Positions 52,186-61,724 of a stretch of DNA of 64,000 nucleotides are shown here, in pieces (position 1 is the stretch's first letter; every line of letters begins with the position of its first letter). The notes below the pieces were generated by a model. The model was not told the DNA's origin. It was given only the letters and a program-made list of their open reading frames with translations, and did no database searches. Origin of the DNA: Actinomadura_C alba. GTDB lineage: Bacteria > Actinomycetota > Actinomycetes > Streptosporangiales > Streptosporangiaceae. Made by a program: the position numbers and the translations under genes. The DNA lies in the NCBI RefSeq assembly GCF_039530285.1, contig NZ_BAAAOK010000040.1, positions 62,001 through 126,000 of the forward strand. The letters are read 5' to 3'.

Positions 52186-53861
52186 CAACCGCCGTCGGAA
52201 TGGATCCGGTCACCGTCGAGATCATCCGTAATGCACTGAACGCGGCCGCCGACGACATGAACGCCACCCTCATCCGGTCGGCGTACACCCCGATCATCTA
52301 TGAGTGCGGCGACTGCGTCGTCGCGTTGCTCGACGCCGAACACCAGGTGCTTGGTCAGTCCGCCGGTCTGCCGATCTTCCTGGGAAACCTCGAGACCTGC
52401 ACCAAGGCGACCGAGGAGATGTTCGGTCGCGAGGTGTGGCAACCCGGGGATGTCTGGATTCTGAATGACAGTTACCTCGGCGGTACGCACCTGAACGACG
52501 TGACGATCTTCGGCCCGGTCTTCGTGGGCGACACGCTCGTCGGCTTCACCGCATCTCGCGCGCACTGGATCGATGTCGGTTCGAAGGACCCGGGCGGATC
52601 CATGGACTCGGTGACGATCTTCCAGGAGGGTCTGCGACTCGGCCCGCAGAAGCTCGTGGCGGGCGGTGCCGACCAGCGGTCGATCATGGACACCATCACC
52701 ACCAACGTGCGGTTCCCGTATCCGACGACCGGCGACATGCACGCGATGATCGCCTGCATCACGATGGGTGAGAAGCGCCTGCAAGAGCTCGTCGAGCGGT
52801 TCGGACTGGAGACGCTCGAACGGGCGCGTGACGAGATATTCCGCCAGACCGAGATATTGGAGAGGCGGACGATCGGTGCGATACCCGACGGCGTCTATGT
52901 GGCCGAGGGCATGCTGGACAACGACGGCATCGACCTCGACACCCCCGTGCCCATCCGACTGAAGATCATCGTCGACGGCGAAGCCATCGACTTCGACGTG
53001 ACAGAGTCGGCCGATCAAACGGTCGGCCCGGTGAACTGCGGTGTCTCACAGGCCGTGTCGGCGCTGCGGGTGGGCTACAAACTGCTGGTGAGCCCCGATC
53101 TGCCGGGCAACGGCGGGTCGTTCCGCACGATGACCACTCAGGTCCGCGAGGGTTCGGTGCTCGGTGCACGCTCACCGGCGGCATGCCAGTGGTATTTCTC
53201 GCACCTGGGCCTGCTCATCGACATGGTGGCGCGCGCCCTGGCTCCCGCGATGCCCGACCGGGTGGCCGGCGCCAGCCACGGTGACTCGATGATCGTGCTC
53301 ACCTCGGGCACCGATCCGCGCTTCGACCGCGAATTCGTGAGCCTCGAGGCCACGGTCGGCGGCTGGGGGGCGTGGCATGGATCCGACGGTGAGAGCGCGT
53401 TGATCAACAATGTCAACGGCTCGCTGAAGGACATCCCGATCGAGGTGTTCGAGACCCGCTACCCGTGGCGTATCAACGAGTACCGCATCCGGCCCGACTC
53501 CGGAGGCTCGGGCAAGTGGCGCGGCGGCAACGGCGTCATCCGTGAGTACGAGGCACAGTGCGACTGTTCCCTGTCGCTGTGGTTCGAGCGCTCGCGGCAG
53601 CCTGCCTGGGGCCTGTTCGGAGGGGAGGACGCCACCGGACCTGAGGTGATCATCAACCCCGGGCGACCGGACGAACGGCGGATGTTGAAGGTCAACGGCA
53701 CCAGGCTGAAGAAGGGTGACGTGGTGCGGTGCGCCACCGGCGGTGGCGGCGGATACGGCGACCCGATCGAACGCGTCGTGGCGGACGTGCGTGCCGATGT
53801 ACTGGACCGCGACATCACGAAGGAGGCGGCACTGACCCGCTACGGCATCGGCGACGAGTAG
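52182..53861 (+). CDS. hyuB: Hydantoinase/oxoprolinase subunit B
   Basis: 559 aa partner of HyuA. The N-terminus is DPVTVEIIRNALNAAADDMN-ATLIRSAY. The middle contains GDVWILNDSYLGGTHLNDVT and HWIDVGSKDPGG. The C-terminal glycine-rich CATGGGGGYGDPIERVVADV-RADVLDRDI is the classic family ending. It is translationally coupled to hyuA. Its stop lies directly against the stop of the convergent PucR-type gene (no gap), leaving no room for a separate terminator. Confidence 0.94.
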   Translation: MTTAVGMDPVTVEIIRNALNAAADDMNATLIRSAYTPIIYECGDCVVALLDAEHQVLGQSAGLPIFLGNLETCTKATEEMFGREVWQPGDVWILNDSYLGGTHLNDVTIFGPVFVGDTLVGFTASRAHWIDVGSKDPGGSMDSVTIFQEGLRLGPQKLVAGGADQRSIMDTITTNVRFPYPTTGDMHAMIACITMGEKRLQELVERFGLETLERARDEIFRQTEILERRTIGAIPDGVYVAEGMLDNDGIDLDTPVPIRLKIIVDGEAIDFDVTESADQTVGPVNCGVSQAVSALRVGYKLLVSPDLPGNGGSFRTMTTQVREGSVLGARSPAACQWYFSHLGLLIDMVARALAPAMPDRVAGASHGDSMIVLTSGTDPRFDREFVSLEATVGGWGAWHGSDGESALINNVNGSLKDIPIEVFETRYPWRINEYRIRPDSGGSGKWRGGNGVIREYEAQCDCSLSLWFERSRQPAWGLFGGEDATGPEVIINPGRPDERRMLKVNGTRLKKGDVVRCATGGGGGYGDPIERVVADVRADVLDRDITKEAALTRYGIGDE

Positions 53862-55406
53862 TCACTGCGAGCGCTCGGCGCCAGGCGTCCGCCACAGCGC
53901 GCCGAGCGCGTAGCAGACCACATGCAGGGCGAGGCGCCGGCTTGGATCGTCGAAGACCAGGCCCAGCTCCTTCGCCCGGGCCACTCGCGAAAGCACCGTG
54001 TTCCGGTGCACACCGAGCCGCGCCGAGGCCTGGCTCAGCGAGCCGCCACAGTCGAGAACGGTCAGGACCGTCTCGACCAGTGACGAGCGGTCGCGTGCCG
54101 CCATCAGGTCGGCGAGACAGAAGTCCGCCACTTGCGCGATCTTGCCGACCGGCAACCAGGCGAGCGCCGCCTGGGCACCCACCTGATCGAACCAGGTCAC
54201 CGATCCGGCGCCGCCTTCGCGGGCGACGTACGCGGCCAGGCGTGCCTCGACGACCGATCGCATCAGACCAGGGATACCGGCATGCGCACCCCCTACTCCC
54301 AGTACGAGAGCATGCGTTCGCGCGGTCGGGGTCATCGTGGTGATGCCGCGCCGCATCGCCGTGCCGCTGTCGGCATCGGCTGAGTTCTGCCACGAGATCC
54401 AGCCGTCGTCGTCTGCGACGATGGGCCAGTCCGGAAGGTGCCGCTGCCAGGTCGCCCGCAGCAACTGGGTGAGCTCGGGCGGCGGCTCACTGCCCGGGTC
54501 CTGTATCGGCGCGATCCAGACCGCCCTGTTGACCCCCTCGACCCGCCAACCGAGCTCGCTGCTCCACGACGTGCTCTCGGCTCCGTCGTACTGAACCGGC
54601 ACGGCCCGGTCGGTGGCCGGTTCGCTGCCGAGCCGCCGGAGCATCTCGAACGCCGCCCGCTCCTGCGCGACCTGAGTCGAGGTGTCCATGCGGGCCTGTG
54701 CCCAAGCGGCCAGCAACGGCAGCCGCGCCAGCCGCAGCAGCGTGCCGACGTGGCCGCCGAGGTCAGCGGCCGGCGTCGGCACCGAGGCGACCAACTCCGC
54801 CCACGGTCGCTCGCCCGCCCCGTGCACCTGGACACGTACCTGCTCGTGGTCCGCACGTTCCCGAACGGCCGCTGCCCGCCCGGCCACGACGGAGCCACCG
54901 ATCGTCAGCGCCACCGGCACATGTCCGAGTTCGGTGTTCAGCACGCCGAGCACACCGCGGATGCTCGACTGTTCGGCCAGCCGTTCTGCGCACAGCGCGA
55001 CCCGGACCGCCCTGGCGCATTGCGGTGCACTGATCTGACCCGCAAGAGTCAGCGCGACGTCGACCGGGTCGTCGTCGATCACCAGCAGGGCGATGCCGAG
55101 CCGCTCGGCCAGCACGGCGCTGGACGAGCTCATCGCCGCCCGGGGCACGACGACGACGGAAGCGTTGCGCTCCCAGGCCGCGTGCAATGCGGCGGCGAGC
55201 GACCAGCCGCCCGCGGCGGCCTCGGCGTGCAGCACGACCACCGAGTGCGGAACGATATGCCCAAGGCGCTCGAACGTCTCCGCCAGCACCACCTGGTGTA
55301 CGCGCCGGGACGGATCGGCCAGATGCACCGCCTCGGCGCGAGCCAGCGGTTCAACACGCAAGAGCTCGGCGAGGTCCAACGAGGCGGTGGAGGGACGGTT
55401 CCTCAT
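53862..55406 (-). CDS. PucR/CdaR-type transcriptional regulator
   Basis: 514 aa. A long N-terminal sensor region of unclear fold is followed by a C-terminal PucR-type helix-turn-helix (about 445-485): LVETVLTVLDCGGSLSQASA then RLGVHRNTVLSRVARAKELG, the H-R-N-T recognition signature. PucR-like proteins often activate purine, allantoin or amino-acid-ring catabolism. The gene overlaps the preceding DUF917-family gene by ATGA as the last member of the ABC-transport operon, and is therefore likely co-expressed with its targets. Confidence 0.87.
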   Translation of the reverse strand: MRNRPSTASLDLAELLRVEPLARAEAVHLADPSRRVHQVVLAETFERLGHIVPHSVVVLHAEAAAGGWSLAAALHAAWERNASVVVVPRAAMSSSSAVLAERLGIALLVIDDDPVDVALTLAGQISAPQCARAVRVALCAERLAEQSSIRGVLGVLNTELGHVPVALTIGGSVVAGRAAAVRERADHEQVRVQVHGAGERPWAELVASVPTPAADLGGHVGTLLRLARLPLLAAWAQARMDTSTQVAQERAAFEMLRRLGSEPATDRAVPVQYDGAESTSWSSELGWRVEGVNRAVWIAPIQDPGSEPPPELTQLLRATWQRHLPDWPIVADDDGWISWQNSADADSGTAMRRGITTMTPTARTHALVLGVGGAHAGIPGLMRSVVEARLAAYVAREGGAGSVTWFDQVGAQAALAWLPVGKIAQVADFCLADLMAARDRSSLVETVLTVLDCGGSLSQASARLGVHRNTVLSRVARAKELGLVFDDPSRRLALHVVCYALGALWRTPGAERSQ

Positions 55407-56506
55407 CGCCGCCTCGGGTGGTCCAGCGGGATGCCGTGGGACGTCGGTCCGACCATGGCCAGGCCTTCGGCGGAATACCAGATGGCGTCGGCCGGCATGA
55501 CCAGAACGTCCACCACGTCACCCGGCTCGAGGCTGTCGAGCGTCGCCAGTTCGCCCCGCAGGATGTCCACGAGGCAGACCAGATCCGGTGCGGCGGCCGC
55601 CAGCGCGCCGTCGGCGAACACGGCAACGATCTCGCTGCGCAGCTCAAGGCGGAACAGTCGCCCTTGACCGCCGATCTCATCGATGACCACACTCGACGGA
55701 TGCGCGGGGATGGTGACGTCGCTGGGACGGCTGAGGTGTTCCAGCTCGACGATGCGTCCTCTGCCTATTCGCTGGCAACCGGTGACGGCGGCCAGCCTGG
55801 TGACCAGAACATCGGCACCCACAGGTTCCAGCAGCAGCCGGCCGACGTTGATCAGGCGCGAGACGGTACTCGGCAGTGCCGCGCGGCGAAGGTCGCCGGC
55901 CGTGCAGGGGTAGGAGGCCAGGGCCGCCCACCCTCCGAGCGTGTCGACGTTCGAGCGCAGCAGCGTGTCGGCGCGCGCTGAAGCACGCACCTCGATCGTG
56001 ACCGTCTCGCCGGTGGGGCCCCGCACGACCAGCGGGGCGGGCGACAGGCCGGCCAGCGACATGGACGTGTGATGGATGAGCGCGAACGTCCGGCCCATGC
56101 CGTCGGCGTCCAGCAGCGGCACGTCGAGCTGCGACGCCGCGGCCAACGGGACGAGCGCGCTGATCGTCGCCGCGGCGAGCGGATACACCGCGCCGAAGCG
56201 CCGGTGCATGACGTGTTCCAGCTCCCGTACGGCCAGCACGAACTCGTCACCGGACGGAGGAAGGTCGGCCAGCGCCGCACCGGATCCGATCACGCACAGC
56301 GAGACGCAATGGACCTGCGGAGGCAGCGCATCGGGACGGACGAGCACGACCGGCCCATTGCGCTCGAGCAGATCCATGAGCCAGGACACCAGCGAGGCCT
56401 TACTCGCGTCCCCGACGGCCGGCGAATAGAACTTGGCGCCCTCGTACAGGGCGGGAATGTCGGCAGCAGTGATCGATTTCCCCGAACCGACGTATCCGAT
56501 GCTCAT
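55403..56506 (-). CDS. S-methyl-thiohydantoin desulfurase family (DUF917) protein
   Basis: 367 aa of the family formerly called DUF917, now associated with desulfuration of S-methyl thiohydantoins (S-Me-THD N and C domains). Recognisable parts are LLDADGMGRTFALIHHTSMS (family pattern D-A-D-G-x-G-R), the N-terminal GSGKSITAADIPALYEGAKF, and the C-terminal DLVCLVDILRGELATLDSLE followed by VDVLVMPADAIWYSAEGLAM. The gene overlaps both neighbours by 4 bp. In the context of hydantoinases it may convert a thio- or S-substituted hydantoin to the hydantoin (inference). Confidence 0.8.
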   Translation of the reverse strand: MSIGYVGSGKSITAADIPALYEGAKFYSPAVGDASKASLVSWLMDLLERNGPVVLVRPDALPPQVHCVSLCVIGSGAALADLPPSGDEFVLAVRELEHVMHRRFGAVYPLAAATISALVPLAAASQLDVPLLDADGMGRTFALIHHTSMSLAGLSPAPLVVRGPTGETVTIEVRASARADTLLRSNVDTLGGWAALASYPCTAGDLRRAALPSTVSRLINVGRLLLEPVGADVLVTRLAAVTGCQRIGRGRIVELEHLSRPSDVTIPAHPSSVVIDEIGGQGRLFRLELRSEIVAVFADGALAAAAPDLVCLVDILRGELATLDSLEPGDVVDVLVMPADAIWYSAEGLAMVGPTSHGIPLDHPRRR

Positions 56507-57795
56507 GAGCCCGGCCGTGACCGGATGTCGAGGGCACCCGCGACGCGCACGCGTACCCGCACCGTGCCCGACGGGCTGTAGGGCATCGCAACGGTGGACA
56601 TCTCTACTATGTCGGCGGTTCCGGGATTGGCACCGTTGGCTGTGACGATCGCGGTGGCCCTGGCCTGGGCGTCCCGGCGGATGCCCTCGAGCTCGTCGGT
56701 CGACTCGATGAAGGCGATCTCGTCCAGCCAGGCGGTGGGCCGGCTGACCGCGGCACCGATACAGATCAGCTCGTCCGGATCACGGTCGGCTTCCACCAGC
56801 GGGACGTCGCCGGACCGCCACGCCATCGGATCCGACGCATTCTGCACGCCGTCGGCACCGGTCAGCGCCGCTGTCGGCACCACCAGCTCCGTCCCCAGCC
56901 CGTGGAGTGCGTAGGGACGGACCGCCACCAGCAGATGACGTACGTCACCCACGACCCGTCCGGACGGGCGGTCGAGCAGCACGCGACAGTCGTCCACACC
57001 GGTCAGCGCCGCGGCGCCGAGCAGCTCTAACGCGTCGGCGGCGCCCAAGCCGAGTACGGGCAGCGTGCGCATCCGTGACGCGGTGACCCACCCGCCGTCA
57101 CCCCGCCCCACATGCAGCGGCATACCGGGCGTCCACCGACGCACGGCGCTCTCGCAGGCATCGAGGATGTCCTCTGCGATGTCGCTCAGCGCGGAGTTCA
57201 ACGCCACGGTCGCCTCGCGTGGTGCCAGCCCCAGGCCGCCGAAGTCGTACGCCACCGATATCCGCGCGTCGGGCAGGACGGCCTGGAGCCTGTCCGCCAC
57301 CTCACGCTCGTGCCGGGGTTGCGCCTGCGATCCCGCCGCCACGACGGCGATGCACCGCGTACCGTCCCGCTCGATCTCGCGGCAGACCGCCTGCAGAGCC
57401 TGCCGGTCGAGCGGCCCCAGCTCCCGTCCGAAGAGATCGTGTCCGCCGGGAATGGTGAATCGACGGGTCACCAGCCGTTCGATGACCTCGGCCGGATGGC
57501 GCCCGAGCGCAAGATCAGTGGCCGCGCGTGGCCGGACACGGATCATCGCGACGGGGGAAAGCCCACCGGACGCCTGCAACACCGCCGCCAGGAGCAGCCG
57601 GCTGATGTCGATGGTCACACTGCGCGCCTGCGCCCGGTCGGCCGGCCGGATGCCGGACAGCAGCTCGCTCGGGTCGGAACCGGGGACCGAGACCGACCCG
57701 AGCACCGTGCGATGCCGGACGACCACCGCCTGGGACCGGTCCGGTCCCAGACTCATACCGACGTGTACCGGCACGTCAGCCCGGTTGGCCACCAC
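56503..57795 (-). CDS. Divergent HyuA-like protein lacking nucleotide-binding motifs
   Basis: 430 aa, much shorter than HyuA (about 680). The architecture is HyuA-like: ALNSALSDIAEDILDACESA, then a GRGDGGWVTASRMRTLPVLG stretch that corresponds to the SSGG...TLLSGP region. But the N-terminal DIGGTFTD is replaced by HVGMSLGPDRSQ, and the DMGGT motif by LLDRPSGRVVGD. An ATPase role is therefore unlikely; a structural or regulatory partner is more probable. Start GTG 57795 (a second GTG follows), 6 bp after the permease stop. It is coupled to the DUF917-family gene by ATGA, so it may form a complex with it. Confidence 0.72.
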   Translation of the reverse strand: MVANRADVPVHVGMSLGPDRSQAVVVRHRTVLGSVSVPGSDPSELLSGIRPADRAQARSVTIDISRLLLAAVLQASGGLSPVAMIRVRPRAATDLALGRHPAEVIERLVTRRFTIPGGHDLFGRELGPLDRQALQAVCREIERDGTRCIAVVAAGSQAQPRHEREVADRLQAVLPDARISVAYDFGGLGLAPREATVALNSALSDIAEDILDACESAVRRWTPGMPLHVGRGDGGWVTASRMRTLPVLGLGAADALELLGAAALTGVDDCRVLLDRPSGRVVGDVRHLLVAVRPYALHGLGTELVVPTAALTGADGVQNASDPMAWRSGDVPLVEADRDPDELICIGAAVSRPTAWLDEIAFIESTDELEGIRRDAQARATAIVTANGANPGTADIVEMSTVAMPYSPSGTVRVRVRVAGALDIRSRPGS

Positions 57796-57801
57796 TGAAC
57801 A

Positions 57802-58791
57802 CTACCTCGCGCGTTTGCGCAGGTAGCGATCGACTGTGACGGCCAAAAGGATCAAGCAGCCCTGCACCACCTGCTGGTACGTGGTGTTCCAGCCGAGCAG
57901 GTTGAAGCCGTTACCGATCAGCGTCAGCAACAGCGCGCCGACGACCCCGCGCCAGATCGCGCCCTCGCCGCCCAGGATGCTGGTGCCGCCGATGACGGCG
58001 GCCGCGATGGCCGACAGCTCCATGCCAGTGGCCATGCTGGACTGGGCCGAACCGGCGCGCGAAGCGAGGATGAGTCCGGCGAGCGCCGAGCAGATGCCGC
58101 TGACGACATAGGCGGCGACGTGGATCTGGCCGACGCGGATGCCGGACAATCTGGCCGCCTCGGCGTTGCCGCCGACCGCGTAGACGCGTCGGCCGAAGGT
58201 CGTCGCCGCGATCAGAACCGCGATCGCCGCCACCACGACGATGAACACGACCGTCGCGGAGGTCAGGTTGAACACCGAGGGCCAGGTCAGCACGCCAAAG
58301 TCCTCGGCCTGCTCGGCCAGCGGGTACGCGATCACGCCGGAGGTGACGACCACGGCCAGGCCGCGGTAGATGATGCTGGTGGCGAGTGTGGCGATGAACG
58401 AGTTGACGCCGCTGCGCACGACGATCGTTCCCGTGATCAGGCCCAGGATCGCGCCGGTGAGCACGGCCGCGGCGAAGCCGATCGGGACACCGAAGTGTTG
58501 CACCACCTGGACGCCGATGATCGCGGACAACGCGAGCGTGGCACTCGCGGTGAGGTCGAAGACACCGCTGATGATGCAGACGGTCGCACCGGCGGCGAGC
58601 AGCCCGACCACCGAACACTGGTCGAGCACGTTGACCAGATTGGAGGTGCTGAGGAACGTGCTGGTGCTCAGCGACAGCGCGACGACGATGACCACGAGCG
58701 CGACGAGGATCCCGTAGTCACGCAGCCTGCTCGCGCGCCGCACGCTGCTGGTGTGGCTGGTCGAGGTCTCTGCGACGGCTTCGACGGTCAT
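57802..58791 (-). CDS. ABC transporter permease, RbsC/branched (BPD_transp_2) type
   Basis: 329 aa, about nine to ten hydrophobic segments, with the family loop segment SGVNSFIATLATSIIYRGLA and the cytoplasmic VYAVGGNAEAARLSGIRVGQ (the EAA-like coupling region of sugar-type permeases), ending GNGFNLLGWNTTYQQVVQGC. It belongs to the ribose/autoinducer-type importers, which also carry non-sugar solutes such as purines. ATG overlaps the ATPase stop by 4 bp. Only one permease is present, so it probably forms a homodimer. Confidence 0.9.
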   Translation of the reverse strand: MTVEAVAETSTSHTSSVRRASRLRDYGILVALVVIVVALSLSTSTFLSTSNLVNVLDQCSVVGLLAAGATVCIISGVFDLTASATLALSAIIGVQVVQHFGVPIGFAAAVLTGAILGLITGTIVVRSGVNSFIATLATSIIYRGLAVVVTSGVIAYPLAEQAEDFGVLTWPSVFNLTSATVVFIVVVAAIAVLIAATTFGRRVYAVGGNAEAARLSGIRVGQIHVAAYVVSGICSALAGLILASRAGSAQSSMATGMELSAIAAAVIGGTSILGGEGAIWRGVVGALLLTLIGNGFNLLGWNTTYQQVVQGCLILLAVTVDRYLRKRAR

Positions 58792-60302
58792 GTGGTCTCT
58801 CCTACGTCTCCGAACGCCGCGGCGATGACGGCTTCCCTCGGCGCTCCCCGCGGGAACTCTCCGACGACGTGCCCGTGCCGGAGCACCAGCGCACGGTGGG
58901 AGAGTTCGAGCAGTTCTTCGATCTCCGACGAGACGACCACGACGGCCATCCCCTCTCTGGCCAGCTCGACGATGAGTTTGTGGATCTGGGTCTTCGCGGC
59001 CACATCCACACCGCGGGTGGGCTCATCGATGAGCAGCACCCGGGGCTTGCGGAGCAGCCACTTGGCGAACAGCGCCTTCTGCTGGTTGCCACCTGAGAGT
59101 GTCTGGATGGCCGCGTCCGTCTTGGCCGCGCGGATGTCGACCGCGCGGGACGCCGCGTCGACGGCCGAGCGCTCCGCGGCCGGCCGGACGAAGGGCCCGT
59201 ACCGCCTGCCGCCGAGCGATGCCAGCGCCACGTTCTCGCGTACGGAACGGGCCATCACGAGCCCCTGCTCCTTGCGCGACTCGGGCACCAGGGCCAGGCC
59301 CGCCGCCATCGCCTTGCGGGGCGTGAGCTTGATCAAGGCCGTACCGTCCAGCTCCACGACGCCGTCGGTCGCGCGGTCGGCGCCGAACAGCAGCCGCAGG
59401 GTCTCACTCCGGCCGCTTCCCACCAGGCCGGCGATGCCCAGGATCTCCCCGGCCCGCACGGTCAGGTCGACGCCGCCGACCAGTCCCCGCCCGAGGCCCC
59501 GTGCCGCCAGCCGTACCGGTGCGTCCGCCGGGACCGGATCAGGTTCGGGGTACAGCACGTCGATCTGGCGGCCGACCATGTGCCGGACCAGCGTGGCCGG
59601 TGTGTGCAGCGCGGCGTCCTCCGTGATCACCAGCTGACCGTCGCGCAGCACGGTCACCCGCTCGGCGACCTTGAGCACCTCGTCGAGGAAGTGCGACACC
59701 AGGATGACGGTGGTGCCCCCGGCCGCCAGCCGCCGGATCAGCCCGAGCAGATTCTCCTTCTCGTGCTCGGTGAGCACCGCGGTCGGCTCGTCCATCGCCA
59801 GCACCTGTGCGCCACGGGCCAGCGACCGCAGGATCTCGACCTGCTGCTGCGTCCCGGTGGGGAGCCGGTCGACCCTGCGGTCCGGATCGACGTCGAAACC
59901 GGTGAACTCCAGGAGCCGGTCGAACCGCTCGCGGTCCTCGCGTGCTCGCCGGAACCCCAGGCGCTGTGACCAGCGGCCGAGGAACACGTTCTCCAGCACC
60001 GTCAGGGCGGGCACCAGCGCGCCCTCCTGCGAGATGAGGCTGATGCCATGCCGGATCGCGTCCCGCGGGCCATGGATCGCGGTGCGCTCTCCGTCGAAGG
60101 TGAGGGTGCCGTGATCGGCGCGGATGGCGCCGCCGAGGATCTTCAGCAGCGTGCTCTTGCCCGCGCCGTTCTCACCCACGAGGCTGTGGACCTCGCCGGG
60201 AGCGATGTCCAGATCCACATTTTGCAGAACCGAGACGCCGCTGTAGCTCTTGCCGACTCCGCGCAGCGAGATGGCGGGAGCTTTCGTGCTGGATCGTTGC
60301 AT
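58788..60302 (-). CDS. ABC transporter ATP-binding protein, RbsA type (two ATPase domains)
   Basis: 504 aa tandem ATPase. In domain 1, Walker A is VGENGAGKSTLLKI, the signature region is LPTGTQQQVEILRSL and Walker B is VLAMDEPTAVL. In domain 2, the degenerate Walker A GLVGSGRSETLRLL (usual for this family) is followed by LSGGNQQKALFAKWL and VLLIDEPTRGVDVAA. GGAGGATGG precedes the ATG. It lies 61 bp after the binding-protein gene, with a strong hairpin between them, and overlaps the permease gene. Confidence 0.93.
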   Translation of the reverse strand: MQRSSTKAPAISLRGVGKSYSGVSVLQNVDLDIAPGEVHSLVGENGAGKSTLLKILGGAIRADHGTLTFDGERTAIHGPRDAIRHGISLISQEGALVPALTVLENVFLGRWSQRLGFRRAREDRERFDRLLEFTGFDVDPDRRVDRLPTGTQQQVEILRSLARGAQVLAMDEPTAVLTEHEKENLLGLIRRLAAGGTTVILVSHFLDEVLKVAERVTVLRDGQLVITEDAALHTPATLVRHMVGRQIDVLYPEPDPVPADAPVRLAARGLGRGLVGGVDLTVRAGEILGIAGLVGSGRSETLRLLFGADRATDGVVELDGTALIKLTPRKAMAAGLALVPESRKEQGLVMARSVRENVALASLGGRRYGPFVRPAAERSAVDAASRAVDIRAAKTDAAIQTLSGGNQQKALFAKWLLRKPRVLLIDEPTRGVDVAAKTQIHKLIVELAREGMAVVVVSSEIEELLELSHRALVLRHGHVVGEFPRGAPREAVIAAAFGDVGETT

Positions 60303-60327
60303 CCATCCTCCGGGGGGTTACGGATCC

Positions 60328-60356
60328 CCGGGAGGCGGCGCGGCCGCCACCCGGGA
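60328..60356 (-). promoter_or_regulatory. Intra-operon hairpin between binding-protein and ATPase genes
   Basis: CCCGGG and GGCGGC pair with GCCGCC and CCCGGG across a 3-nt loop (13-position stem with one A-A mismatch on the plus strand). Such hairpins usually protect or partly terminate the upstream message, so that more binding protein than ATPase is made. Confidence 0.6.
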
Positions 60357-60363
60357 CAACGCG

Positions 60364-61380
60364 TCAGTCCGAGTAGTCCGCCGTCTTGCCCTGCAGCGTC
60401 TGCTTGGTGCCGAGCGAGTCGTAGTCCGTGAGCGTGCGCGCGTCGGTCGCGGTGGGAACGTTCTGCCCGCGGGCCTTGGCCAGCCCGAGCTCGGCCGCCT
60501 TGGCGCCTTCGGCCTTCTCGGGGATGACGTACACCCCGTACCAGTCGCCGGTCTGCACCGCCTTGAAGGCCTGTGTCGAGCCTCCGTTCCCCACGAACTT
60601 GATCTTTTTGCCGGCGGCCAGCGGTGCCGCACCCTGGATGGCCTGCGACGAGCCGATCACCACGTTGACGTCCGGGTTCGCCTGAAGCACGTTCTGGAAC
60701 GCCGCGCGGCCGGAGTCCGCGGTGTACCCGCCCACGACGCTCGCGACCACATCGGCGCCGCCCTTCTTGAGGGCCGCCACGGCCGCGTTCGTCCGCGCGG
60801 TGTCCAGCGGGTAGTTCTCGAAGCCCTGCAGGAAGGCCACCTTGCACGGGGTGGCGCCGGCCTCCTTGCACGCCCCGAGGCCGAGCGTCGCCATGCCCTC
60901 CCCGTTGATCGTCGGTGCGTCGACGATGCTGATCGTGCCCGGGATCTGTGCCTCCGTCGTGTCGTAGCGACCGCCGACCGGCGTGAACTCGATGACGACG
61001 GTGATCCCGGCGGCGACGGCCTGCTTGACCGCCGGAGCGATCGCGGTGCCGTCATTGGCCTGCACGATCGCGATGTCGTAGCGCTTGGAGGTGACTGCGT
61101 CCTGCAACTGGTTGACCTGCGTCGGCCCGTCGAAGTTGGGGTCGAGGAACGTCGCGGTGGCATTGTGCGACGCCGCGTACTCCTGGATACCCGCCCAGGT
61201 CGCCTGGGCAAAGGAGTTCGCCTTGGAGAAACCGAAAAAGCCGATGTTGAGCTTTTTGTCCGCGGCGACGGACTTGCTCGCGCCGACAGCCGAGCTGTCC
61301 GGCTTGCTGCATGACGTCATGCTCAACGTCAGGGCCGTGAGGGCCGTGGCGGCCCCCAAGAGTCGTAGCGGACGTGTCAC
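60364..61380 (-). CDS. Substrate-binding lipoprotein of the ABC importer (periplasmic-binding-protein type I fold)
   Basis: 338 aa. A lipoprotein signal with lipobox LSMTSC precedes a mature domain of the ribose-binding type: KKLNIGFFGFSKANSFAQAT; DIAIVQANDGTAIAPAVKQA; KVAFLQGFENYPLDTARTNA; FQNVLQANPDVNVVIGSSQA. GTG 61380 is chosen because GGAG lies upstream and the signal starts there; the long upstream frame is not coding. It overlaps the ABM gene by GTGA. It determines the specificity of the importer, but the ligand cannot be read from the sequence. Confidence 0.9.
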   Translation of the reverse strand: MTRPLRLLGAATALTALTLSMTSCSKPDSSAVGASKSVAADKKLNIGFFGFSKANSFAQATWAGIQEYAASHNATATFLDPNFDGPTQVNQLQDAVTSKRYDIAIVQANDGTAIAPAVKQAVAAGITVVIEFTPVGGRYDTTEAQIPGTISIVDAPTINGEGMATLGLGACKEAGATPCKVAFLQGFENYPLDTARTNAAVAALKKGGADVVASVVGGYTADSGRAAFQNVLQANPDVNVVIGSSQAIQGAAPLAAGKKIKFVGNGGSTQAFKAVQTGDWYGVYVIPEKAEGAKAAELGLAKARGQNVPTATDARTLTDYDSLGTKQTLQGKTADYSD

Positions 61381-61724
61381 GAAAGCTCCTCGGTTGTGGG
61401 TTGATCCGTTCTGTCGGAGATCACGGGCTCGTAGAGGCCGCCGATGACGGGCTCGCCGGGCTCGATGTCGAGCAGGGCGGTGAGTTCGCCCGAGATGGTG
61501 GCGCGCCACGGGTCGGCCACCCAGCGCCGGTAGGCGTCGGCGTCGTCCCAGTCGGCGATGACCAGGTGGGTGCCGGGGCCGCCGTCGGTGCACCGTAGGA
61601 GGGTCGCCGCTCGGCAGCCGGGGAATTGCACGGAGCGCTCCAGAATCCCGCGCTCGCGGTACAGGTCCTCGATCTCCTGCGCCCGGCCGGCCTTCGCCCG
61701 GAGAACGAGTACGCTCTGGATCAC
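61377..61724 (-). CDS. Antibiotic-biosynthesis-monooxygenase (ABM)-type small protein
   Basis: 115 aa, ferredoxin-like dimeric alpha/beta barrel fold: VIQSVLVLRAKAGRAQEIED, then ATLLRCTDGGPGTHLVIADW and DADAYRRWVADP, followed by an acidic tail. Members include cofactor-free monooxygenases, haem-degrading proteins and isomerase-like proteins. GTG 61724 follows GGGAGGAAGC, which is better than the ATG at 61745. It is the first gene of the ABC-transport/hydantoin operon and is coupled to the binding-protein gene, so it probably acts on the imported compound or a breakdown product. Confidence 0.72.
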   Translation of the reverse strand: MIQSVLVLRAKAGRAQEIEDLYRERGILERSVQFPGCRAATLLRCTDGGPGTHLVIADWDDADAYRRWVADPWRATISGELTALLDIEPGEPVIGGLYEPVISDRTDQPTTEELS

